This document shows positions 1 to 5,846 of a stretch of DNA of 15,266 bases, piece by piece. Within the stretch, counting starts at the first letter, position 1, and each line of letters opens with the position of its first letter. This stretch comes from CAYLOC01 sp964385195 (GTDB taxonomy: Bacteria; Actinomycetota; Actinomycetes; Propionibacteriales; Nocardioidaceae): the NCBI GenBank assembly GCA_964385195.1, contig CAYLOC010000059.1, positions 1 to 15,266 of the forward strand, given 5' to 3'. The position numbers were made by a program, and so were the translations under genes. The notes beneath the pieces are model-generated. The model was given only the letters and a program-made list of their open reading frames with translations, was not told the origin of the DNA and ran no database searches.

Positions 1-144
1 GCACTGCGGTTCATGACGCTCACCACCGTTACTGTTGGCAACGTACGTCAACCCGTCATGATTCCGCATCCACCTGAATTTCGGGTAAGACGGCCGCGAC
101 AGCGGCGGGTGATTCTGCCCACTCCTCCCGCTCCAGCGCTCCGG
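1..144. other. Non-coding stretch downstream of the LysE-type gene
   Basis: No convincing gene is visible here. The open frames that cross it are antisense to the exporter gene and have arginine/proline-rich composition typical of shadow frames. An imperfect 7-1-7 inverted repeat lies at 72-86 (arms ACCTGAA and TTCGGGT, one G-U wobble), about 60 bases past the exporter stop. No T-run follows on the minus strand, so I do not call it a terminator. TCATGAC at 11-17 and GTCATGA at 55-61 also form an inverted pair of unknown meaning. Confidence 0.4.
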
Positions 145-768
145 TCAACCGTGTTCGGTCGCAAGCTTGACACTGAAACCGACCAGGGCACAGCCGGTGG
201 CCAGGTCGAGGATCCGCCGTACCCGGCGCAACGCGAACAGCCGTCGCACTCGATGGATCCCTGTCACGACCAGGAGCAGATAGCCCAGCGAGAGCACCGC
301 ATGGCTCGATGCGAACAGCAGGAGAGCCGCGAACGGGGCATGGCTGCCGAGGAACTGCGGCAGGACCGCGAGATAGAACACCAGCACCTTGGGATTGGTG
401 ATGTTGGAGAGAAAGCCCTGCCGCCACCCCCGGAACGACTGGGCGCTCGCGTCCCGCCCGCTGGGGGCGCCGTAGCGGCCCCGGTACGCCGACCGGAACG
501 CCTGCAGACCCAACCAGACCAGGTAGGCCATCCCTGCCCACTTCACGGCCTGGAACACCGGCTCGACCCGCACGATCACCACCCCGAGCCCGGCAGCCGC
601 CACGGCGCCCTGCACGACGTTCGAGGTCGCCACCCCGACCGAGCTCCACAGCCCGCGCCACCTCCCTGCGCTGAGGGTGTTCTTGGTGACCACCGCAAAG
701 TCGGGGCCCGGCACCACGACGAGCACCAAGGCGAACACCAGGAACGCCCCGTAGGCCGACCAATCCAC
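145..768 (-). CDS. LysE/RhtB family amino-acid exporter
   Basis: This 207-residue integral membrane protein matches the LysE/RhtB translocator family, which exports amino acids or related small metabolites across the cytoplasmic membrane. Visible family marks are the hydrophobic N-terminal helix ending in PGPD (residues 20-23), the AGxxxGL segment after it (34-40), and the loop-plus-helix GFLSNITNPKVLVFYLAVLPQF (118-139) with the conserved N-P-K. About five to six hydrophobic segments are present and the length is normal for the family. The start is GTG at 768. No Shine-Dalgarno is seen, but TAGGCT sits 6 bases upstream, which suits a leaderless transcript. It lies 153 bases downstream of the MFS gene on the same strand and probably has its own promoter. 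The substrate cannot be read from the sequence. Confidence 0.9.
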   Translation of the reverse strand: MDWSAYGAFLVFALVLVVVPGPDFAVVTKNTLSAGRWRGLWSSVGVATSNVVQGAVAAAGLGVVIVRVEPVFQAVKWAGMAYLVWLGLQAFRSAYRGRYGAPSGRDASAQSFRGWRQGFLSNITNPKVLVFYLAVLPQFLGSHAPFAALLLFASSHAVLSLGYLLLVVTGIHRVRRLFALRRVRRILDLATGCALVGFSVKLATEHG

Positions 769-774
769 GGTCTC

Positions 775-780
775 AGCCTA
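775..780 (-). promoter_or_regulatory. Predicted -10 element of the LysE-type gene (leaderless)
   Basis: TAGGCT on the minus strand ends 6 bases before the GTG start at 768, so transcription would begin at or next to the start codon. No good -35 hexamer is visible at 16-18 bases upstream. This is inferred from the pattern shared with other genes in the window. Confidence 0.4.
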
Positions 781-921
781 GCTGACACGACCGGCCGCAC
801 CCCGAATCGCTCGGTGAAGGCAGGAGGCCCTGGCGCGCTACGGCTTGGACTGGATCGAGCAACGCCACCGGCCCGCCGGCGCACTGGGCGCGGGCTTCCA
901 CCTCACTGACGGGGCCGGTCC

Positions 922-2280
922 TCATACCAGCGTGGGCTCCTCGTTACCGGCCTCGGCGATGCCGCGCCGTACGTCGACCCGCAGCAGCAGCACCAGTCCG
1001 ATCACGAAAAACACCACCAACGCGAAGATCGCCGGACGGTAGGAGTCGGTGAGCTGGTGGACCAGCGCGAACACCAGCGTCCCCAGCCAGCTGGTGCCGC
1101 GCTCGCATGCCTGGTACAGGCTGAAGTACTCCGCCTCCCGGCCGCGCGGGACCAACTGGCTGTAGAAGGACCGCGAGAGCGCCTGTGTCCCGCCGAGCAC
1201 GATCCCGATGAGGACCGCGAGCGCCAGGAACGGCGCCAGCGTCTCCCGCGGCAGGAAGAACGCCGTCACCACCACCACGATCCACACGACCAGCCCGCCG
1301 ATGATGGTCCGGCGGCTGCCGAACCGCGCGGCGAGCCGCCCGAAGAAGAGAGCACCGCCGAAGGCGACGAACTGCACCATCAGGATCGTGGCGATCAGCA
1401 CCCCGGTGCTGAACCCGAGCTGCTTCTCCCCGTACGTCGAGGCGGCAGTGATCACCGTCTGGATCCCGTCGTTGAAGAACAGGTAGGCGACCAGGAACAG
1501 CGCCGTCATCGGGTAGGCGCGCATCCCCTTCAACGTCACCCACAGCTGCCCGAAACTTGCCGCGATCAGCCCCCCGTCGCTGCGGGTCGTGGCCGCGGCG
1601 GGCCGCTTCCGGATACCACGCCACGGAATCAGCGTGAACAAACCCCACCAGACTCCGGCACTGAGCAGACACAGCCGCACGGCCATCGCCTTGTCGAGGC
1701 CGAACGTGTCGTGCAGGGTGACCACCGCGAGGTTGGCCGCCAGCAGCAACCCCCCACCCAAGTACCCCAGGGCCCAGCCGCGGCTGGAGACCCGGTCCCG
1801 CTCGTCAGGGGTCGCGATCTCGCACAGGATCGCGTCGTAGACCACCAGGCTGGAGCCGAGGCAGACGTTCGCCACCAGCAGCAGCACCGCTCCCAGCTGC
1901 CAGTCACTGCCGGCCACGAAGAACATGGCCGCTGCCGCGATACTCCCGGCCCACGCGAACCCGGCCATGAGGTCCTTCTTCCGCGGGCTGCGGTCGGCGA
2001 CCGCACCGACGATCGGAAGGACGAACGCCGACAACACGGTGGCGAGGGTGACGACGTAGAAGACGAGCGAGCCGGGCGAGACGGGCAGCCCCAGCACCGT
2101 GAGGTTGACGTCGCAGGGGTGGTCCGCCGTACCGGGCTGTCCGCAGGCGGCCGTCTCCGACACCGAGATGAGGTACGGCGAGAACAACACCGTGCCGACG
2201 GTGGTGACGTAGGCGGAGTTGGCCCAGTCATAGAAGTACCAGGACCGCTGCTCCCGTCGGCGTTCCCCGGTGAGCGTCAT
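922..2280 (-). CDS. MFS transporter, Atg22/UMF1 type
   Basis: This 452-residue protein has about twelve hydrophobic segments and the marks of the UMF1/Atg22-like branch of the major facilitator superfamily. These are YDWANSAY near the N-terminus (17-24), a motif-A-like loop GAVADRSPRKK (92-102) and the strongly conserved GGTQALSRSFYSQLVP followed by REAEYFSLY (363-389). In fungi Atg22 is a vacuolar amino-acid effluxer; bacterial members are largely uncharacterised, so the substrate is open. Its ATG overlaps the TGA of the upstream glycerophosphodiester phosphodiesterase gene as ATGA, so the two are probably cotranscribed and translationally coupled. The C-terminus ends in a short charged tail. 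A role in moving a phosphodiester or its hydrolysis product is an inference from this pairing only. Confidence 0.9.
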   Translation of the reverse strand: MTLTGERRREQRSWYFYDWANSAYVTTVGTVLFSPYLISVSETAACGQPGTADHPCDVNLTVLGLPVSPGSLVFYVVTLATVLSAFVLPIVGAVADRSPRKKDLMAGFAWAGSIAAAAMFFVAGSDWQLGAVLLLVANVCLGSSLVVYDAILCEIATPDERDRVSSRGWALGYLGGGLLLAANLAVVTLHDTFGLDKAMAVRLCLLSAGVWWGLFTLIPWRGIRKRPAAATTRSDGGLIAASFGQLWVTLKGMRAYPMTALFLVAYLFFNDGIQTVITAASTYGEKQLGFSTGVLIATILMVQFVAFGGALFFGRLAARFGSRRTIIGGLVVWIVVVVTAFFLPRETLAPFLALAVLIGIVLGGTQALSRSFYSQLVPRGREAEYFSLYQACERGTSWLGTLVFALVHQLTDSYRPAIFALVVFFVIGLVLLLRVDVRRGIAEAGNEEPTLV

Positions 2281-3077
2281 GGAGCGGCGTCCTGCCAGAT
2301 ACCGCGTTGTCGGTAGGTCTGTCGCAGCACGTCGATGCGGTCGCTGATGATGCCGTCAACGCCGAGGTCGAGCAGTTGGTGCATCTGTGCCGGGTCGTCG
2401 ATGGTCCAGACATGGACCTGGAGGCCGGCGGCGTGGGCGTCGCGGACGAACCGCGGGGTGAGCACCTGCACCGACCGCCGCCGTACCGGCACCTGAGCGG
2501 CCTGGCCACCGCGGGCGGCCATCCACCGGTGCACCCGCGCGAGGGGCAGCAACCGCAGCGCCGCAATCTCCTCCCGGCCCAGCGACGTGGCCACCCGCGG
2601 CCCCAACGCCCGGCGCAACCGGATCAGCCGGGGGGTGGAGAACGACGCCACGCACACCCGGTCCCATGCCTGGTGCCGCTGCAGGATCTCCACCAAGGGG
2701 GCAAGAGCATCGTCGGACTTGCAGTCGATGTTGACCCGGACCTCCGGCCAGGTACCGAGTACGTCGTCCAGCAACGGGATCGGCTCGCGCCCGTCGATCA
2801 AGACGCCCTTCACCTCACGGTAGGGCAGTGCCGCGATCGTGCCGTGGCCGTTGGTCGTCCGGTCCAGGGTCGGGTCGTGGAACGCCAGCAAGACACCGTC
2901 AGCGGTGGCCTGGACGTCGGTCTCAAGGTAGCGGTAGCCCAGTCTGACGGCCTCGTGGAAGGCCACCATCGAGTTCTCCAGGCCGACGTTGCGGCCGGTC
3001 AGCGCCCCGCCGCGGTGGGCCAGCGCCAACGGGAACCCGCCGTTCTCGAAGTACGGGTAGGCGGCAGCGGGAGTCAC
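2277..3077 (-). CDS. Glycerophosphodiester phosphodiesterase
   Basis: This 266-residue TIM-barrel enzyme would hydrolyse deacylated phospholipids (glycerophosphodiesters) to glycerol-3-phosphate and an alcohol. The family signature is clear: HRGG (21-24), E34-N35, ETD (52-54), HDPTLDRTT (67-75) and a metal-site strand NIDCK (116-120, where NIEIK is more usual). The C-terminal part has VHVWTID (221-227) and a closing GVDGIISDR (239-247). No signal peptide or membrane segment is seen, so it should act in the cytoplasm. The GTG at 3077 was chosen because the coding signal starts there and CATACT lies 6 bases upstream with no Shine-Dalgarno. It is the first gene of a two-gene unit with the MFS transporter and is divergent from the zinc-ribbon gene. 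Confidence 0.93.
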   Translation of the reverse strand: MTPAAAYPYFENGGFPLALAHRGGALTGRNVGLENSMVAFHEAVRLGYRYLETDVQATADGVLLAFHDPTLDRTTNGHGTIAALPYREVKGVLIDGREPIPLLDDVLGTWPEVRVNIDCKSDDALAPLVEILQRHQAWDRVCVASFSTPRLIRLRRALGPRVATSLGREEIAALRLLPLARVHRWMAARGGQAAQVPVRRRSVQVLTPRFVRDAHAAGLQVHVWTIDDPAQMHQLLDLGVDGIISDRIDVLRQTYRQRGIWQDAAP

Positions 3078-3083
3078 ACGTGC

Positions 3084-3089
3084 AGTATG
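3084..3089 (-). promoter_or_regulatory. Predicted -10 element of the phosphodiesterase-transporter unit
   Basis: CATACT on the minus strand lies 6 bases before the GTG start at 3077, compatible with a leaderless mRNA. Upstream of it (3091-3110, plus strand) is a degenerate five-base repeat, CCGTT CCGTT CGGTT CCGGT, whose function is unknown. Confidence 0.35.
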
Positions 3090-3162
3090 ACCGTTCCGTT
3101 CGGTTCCGGTGCCGCGGACACTCGCTGCGGGGGGAATGTGTCCGCACGGATTCGGCAGGTAC

Positions 3163-3168
3163 TACGGT
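3163..3168 (+). promoter_or_regulatory. Predicted -10 element of the zinc-ribbon gene (leaderless)
   Basis: TACGGT ends 6 bases before the ATG at 3175. The GGTGGGG next to the start is a poor ribosome binding site, so a leaderless start is the simpler reading. This helps choose 3175 over an upstream in-frame start at 3109. Confidence 0.4.
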
Positions 3169-3174
3169 GGGGTC

Positions 3175-3441
3175 ATGGAGTCAATGACCTGCCCGCAGTG
3201 CCAGTCCGAGATGGCCTCCCACCAACGCGGTGGCGTCACGGTCGCCCAGTGCACGTCGTGCGAGGGGCTGTTCCTGCGGCGCAGTGACCTGGGGATGCTC
3301 ATCGAGGAGGAGAACGAGTGGCATGTCTCCTCCGGCCCGAGCACCCAGCCGATCCCGCGGATCACCCCGGGGATGGCGCCGCCACCGCCGGAGGCGCCGA
3401 AGGCGCAGTCCCGCGCCTACATCGACGTACTGTTCGGCTGA
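3175..3441 (+). CDS. Small TFIIB-type zinc-ribbon protein
   Basis: This 88-residue protein carries two CxxC knuckles, CPQC (6-9) and CTSC (26-29), spaced as in the TFIIB-type zinc-ribbon small proteins common in bacteria. It also has the typical following segment GLFLRRSDLGMLIEEE (31-46). The rest is a proline-rich linker (55-75) and a short C-terminus. It probably binds one zinc ion; the cellular role of such proteins is not known. An in-frame start at 3109 would add 22 residues that do not resemble the family, so the ATG at 3175 is preferred; an ATG three codons later is also possible. The gene runs convergently into the HTH-MurA gene with only 9 bases between stop codons and no visible terminator. 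Confidence 0.8.
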   Translation: MESMTCPQCQSEMASHQRGGVTVAQCTSCEGLFLRRSDLGMLIEEENEWHVSSGPSTQPIPRITPGMAPPPPEAPKAQSRAYIDVLFG

Positions 3442-3450
3442 TCGCCGCCC

Positions 3451-4980
3451 TCAGATATCGCGCAGGGTCTCGATCCGGGCGCCGAGGCTGTTCAGCCGCT
3501 CGGCGAGGTCCTCATAGCCGCGGTTGATCACGTAGACGTTCCGTAGGGTCGAGGTCCCCTTCGCCGCGAGCATCGCCAACAGGACGACCACGGCCGGCCG
3601 CAGCGCGGGCGGGCACATCAGCTCCGCGGCCGACCATCGGGTGGGGCCCTCGACCAGGACGCGGTGTGGGTCGAGCAGGGTGATGCGGCCGCCGAGCTTG
3701 TTCAGCTCGGTGAGGTAGATCGCCCGGTTCTCATAGACCCAGTCGTGGATCATCGTCTGTCCCTCGGCGACAGCGGCGATGACGGCGAAGAACGGGAGGT
3801 TGTCGATGTTGAGACCCGGGAACGGCATCGGGTGCACCTTGTCGATGGGGGCGTGCAGCAGCGACTCCTTCGTCGTCAGGTCCACCAGCCGGGTACGGCC
3901 GTTACGGGCGAGGTACTCCTCGCTGCACTCGTAGTTGAAGCCCATCTCCTCCAGCACCGCGAGCTCGATCTCCAGGAACTCGATGGGCACCCGGTGGATG
4001 GTGATCTGGGAGGAGGTGACGATCGCTGCCGCGAGCAGGCTCATCGCCTCGATCGGGTCCTCGGAGGGGGCGTAGTCCACGTCGACGTCGATGTCACCGA
4101 TCCCGTGCACGACCAGCGTGGTGGTGCCGACCCCGTCGATCCGCACCCCCAGCCGCATCAAGAAGAAGCACAGGTCCTGGACCATGTAGTTCGAGCTGGC
4201 GTTGCGGATGGTGGTGACACCCTCGTGCCGGGCGGCGGCCAGCAGCGCGTTCTCGGTCACGGTGTCGCCGCGCTCGGTCAGCACGATCGGGCGGGTGGGG
4301 GAGACGTCGCAGTCGACGTGGGCATGGTAGAGACCTTCGGTCGCCTTGACTTCGAGCCCGAACGGACGCAGGGCGGACATGTGCGGCTCCACGGTGCGGG
4401 TCCCCAGGTCGCACCCGCCGGCGTAGGGCAGCGTGAAGTGGTCGGTCTCGTGTAGGAGCGGCCCGAGGAACATGATGATGCTGCGGGTACGACGAGCCGC
4501 GTCCGCGTCGATCGCGGTGAGGTCGAGTTCCTGGGGCGCGAGCAGTTCGAGGTCAGTACCGTCACCCAACCACGACCACCGCACGCCGATGCTGCTCAGC
4601 ACCTCCAGGATGCGGTTGACCTCCTCGATGCGCGCGACGCGGCGGAGGATGGTGCGGCCCTTGTTCAACAGGGCCGCACACAACAGGGCGACACTGGCGT
4701 TCTTGCTCGACTTGACGTCCAGGTGCCCCGAGAGGGTCGTCCCGCCGGCGACCCGCAGGTGCATCGGCCCGGACGACCCGAGGGAGACGATCTCCGAGTC
4801 CAGGGCCGCACCGATCCGCGCGAGGGTATCAAGTGTGAGATTCTGGTTACCACGTTCGACGCGGTTGATCGCACTCTGGCTGGTGTCGAGCAGGTCCGCA
4901 AGCTGGCTTTGGGTGAGGCCACGGTGCTTGCGGGCGTCGCGGATCAGGTATCCGATGCGTTGCAGGTAGTCCTCGCTCAT
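3451..4980 (-). CDS. XRE-type HTH fused to a MurA-like enolpyruvyl transferase
   Basis: Residues about 8-66 form an XRE/Cro-type helix-turn-helix (recognition region LADLLDTSQSAINRVERG, 27-44). Residues 73-509 align with UDP-N-acetylglucosamine 1-carboxyvinyltransferase (MurA), the first committed enzyme of peptidoglycan synthesis. Residues matching E. coli catalytic or ligand positions include K93-N94 (K22-N23), R166 (R91), C190 in GGCDLGTR (C115), R195 (R120), R419 in YENR (R331), R461 (R371) and R488 in NRGY (R397). The position matching Asp369 is not acidic (CPPALR for ATDLR), DRGY is NRGY, and three extra residues precede the Asp305-like D393. Ordinary MurA is about 420 residues, so the HTH is an addition. 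No Shine-Dalgarno precedes an internal start at M73, which favours the fusion being real. A perfect inverted repeat lies 10 bases upstream. It may be a sensor-regulator, an active second MurA, or both. Confidence 0.9.
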   Translation of the reverse strand: MSEDYLQRIGYLIRDARKHRGLTQSQLADLLDTSQSAINRVERGNQNLTLDTLARIGAALDSEIVSLGSSGPMHLRVAGGTTLSGHLDVKSSKNASVALLCAALLNKGRTILRRVARIEEVNRILEVLSSIGVRWSWLGDGTDLELLAPQELDLTAIDADAARRTRSIIMFLGPLLHETDHFTLPYAGGCDLGTRTVEPHMSALRPFGLEVKATEGLYHAHVDCDVSPTRPIVLTERGDTVTENALLAAARHEGVTTIRNASSNYMVQDLCFFLMRLGVRIDGVGTTTLVVHGIGDIDVDVDYAPSEDPIEAMSLLAAAIVTSSQITIHRVPIEFLEIELAVLEEMGFNYECSEEYLARNGRTRLVDLTTKESLLHAPIDKVHPMPFPGLNIDNLPFFAVIAAVAEGQTMIHDWVYENRAIYLTELNKLGGRITLLDPHRVLVEGPTRWSAAELMCPPALRPAVVVLLAMLAAKGTSTLRNVYVINRGYEDLAERLNSLGARIETLRDI

Positions 4981-4986
4981 ACGCGC

Positions 4987-5014
4987 AATCTATCTCATAT
5001 CTGAGATAGGACAA
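4987..5014 (-). promoter_or_regulatory. Predicted promoter of the HTH-MurA gene
   Basis: On the minus strand, TTGTCC (5009-5014) and TAGATT (4987-4992) are separated by 16 bases, and TAGATT ends 6 bases before the ATG at 4980. The layout fits a sigma70-type promoter with a leaderless start. The inverted repeat at 4990-5009 occupies the spacer and overlaps half of the -10. Confidence 0.55.
4990..5009. promoter_or_regulatory. Perfect inverted repeat, probable operator
   Basis: CTATCTCA (4990-4997), spacer TATC (4998-5001) and TGAGATAG (5002-5009) form a perfect 8-4-8 palindrome. It is AT-rich in a very GC-rich region and sits directly on the promoter of a gene whose product begins with an XRE-type HTH. 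Autoregulation by that protein as a dimer is the natural inference; binding is not shown by sequence alone. Confidence 0.65.
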
Positions 5015-5080
5015 ATTCGCCACGCCCACGGACAAGGACGGATTTCGTGCGCGAGGGAGCCGGATACCGTGCGTCGGCAC

Positions 5081-5752
5081 TCAGTGCGCCCGCAGCGCCA
5101 ACTCCGGGGCAGCGGCCGGGGTGTCCACGAATGCCTGGCAGTCAGTGATCGCGCCGACCAACAGATCGTACAGCACGTCATCGGCCCCGGAGGTCACCGC
5201 CTCCGCGATCCCGGGGACGGCGCAGGCGACCGCGGTCGGGGCGCTGAACCGCCGGAAGTTCTTCAACGACAGCCGCGAGTGGCGGGCGAAGCGATGTGCC
5301 CAGCGCGCGGCGTCCGGGGCCTGCCGCAACGCCTCCGCAGTGCGGGGGAGCAGGTGCTCACGCGGACGCCCGTCGAGGTCGGCCAGCACGTGGTCGGCGG
5401 CGAGGATCGAGACCGCCATGACGTTCTGGCGGTCCGCGGAGACCACGGGGAGCGCCGTCGTCCCGGCGCGCAACGCGATCAGGGCGTCGACGTGGAGGTC
5501 ATCCGAGGTCAGCCCGATGACGGTCGGGACGAGCTCGATGAGCCGGTTGCGGTGAGCGTCGGTCGTGTAGTCGTTGACCAGGCGGGCCATGCTCGCCAGC
5601 AGCCGGTGGGTGCATTTGGGGTGGTCGCTCCAACTCTCCCCGGCGAGCCAGGAGGCCATCTCCATGAAGCAGGCGCCTCTACGTGGGTTACGGTGCTTGC
5701 CTCGGGACAGTATGGGCAGCAACTCGGGCGGATTGCTCTGCTTGTGGAACAT
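5081..5752 (-). CDS. Conserved actinobacterial protein of unknown function
   Basis: This 223-residue soluble protein resembles an uncharacterised family that I recall as widespread in actinobacteria. The N-terminal block ELLPILSRGKHRNPRRGACF (10-29) is the best recognised part, followed by MEMASWLAGE (30-39) and WSDHPKCTH (41-49). The clustered C28, H44, C47 and H49 could bind metal, but this is only a thought. The remainder is predicted helical and has no signal peptide or membrane segment. The ATG at 5752 has GGAGG (minus strand, plus positions 5757-5761) 4 bases upstream. The gene lies between glmS and the HTH-MurA gene on the same strand and has its own good promoter, so it may be expressed both alone and by read-through from glmS. 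Its function is unknown. Confidence 0.8.
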   Translation of the reverse strand: MFHKQSNPPELLPILSRGKHRNPRRGACFMEMASWLAGESWSDHPKCTHRLLASMARLVNDYTTDAHRNRLIELVPTVIGLTSDDLHVDALIALRAGTTALPVVSADRQNVMAVSILAADHVLADLDGRPREHLLPRTAEALRQAPDAARWAHRFARHSRLSLKNFRRFSAPTAVACAVPGIAEAVTSGADDVLYDLLVGAITDCQAFVDTPAAAPELALRAH

Positions 5753-5784
5753 CAGGCCTCCACTGGTTGTGAATCCTTACCCTT

Positions 5785-5813
5785 ATTCTGTGCCCAACGG
5801 GCCGCGCTTTCAA
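5785..5813 (-). promoter_or_regulatory. Predicted sigma70-type promoter of the 223-residue gene
   Basis: On the minus strand TTGAAA (5808-5813) and CAGAAT (5785-5790) are separated by exactly 17 bases, giving 5/6 and 4/6 matches to the consensus hexamers. The mRNA would carry a leader of about 25 bases with a GGAGG ribosome binding site, unlike the leaderless genes around it. Confidence 0.5.
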
Positions 5814-5831
5814 TGGCAATTTCAATGGCAG
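5808..5831. repeat. 12-base tandem duplication at a promoter
   Basis: TTTCAATGGCAA (5808-5819) is followed directly by TTTCAATGGCAG (5820-5831), differing only in the last base. On the minus strand each copy carries TTGAAA; the downstream copy is the predicted -35 of the 223-residue gene. It lies between that gene and the end of glmS. Confidence 0.8.
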
Positions 5832-5846
5832 TGCGAAAGTCTGGTG

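Noticed and set aside
13..909. Long plus-strand open frame opposite the exporter gene
   Set aside because: Composition is rich in Arg, Pro, His and Gln, as expected for the antisense of a GC-rich membrane-protein gene, and no family is recognisable.
824..930. Peptide-like stretch between the exporter and transporter genes (ARYGLDWIEQRHRPAGALGAGFHLTD on the plus strand, in two parts)
   Set aside because: It looks slightly protein-like and might be a gene remnant, but it has no credible start, follows a stop at 815-817, and then runs antisense to the transporter. I recognise no family.
1057..2316. 419-codon plus-strand open frame opposite the MFS transporter
   Set aside because: It mirrors the transporter gene, has a highly biased Gln/Arg/Pro composition and no domain; the transporter frame is unambiguous.
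3450..3458. CTCAGATAT at the end of the HTH-MurA gene, similar to the centre of the operator
   Set aside because: It spans the stop codon of the gene, lacks inverted symmetry beyond a few bases and is likely chance.
5069..5088. Small hairpins near the stop of the 223-residue gene (GTGC-GTCG-GCAC and GCACT-C-AGTGC)
   Set aside because: Stems are four to five pairs, the two are mutually exclusive and no T-run follows, so I do not call a terminator.
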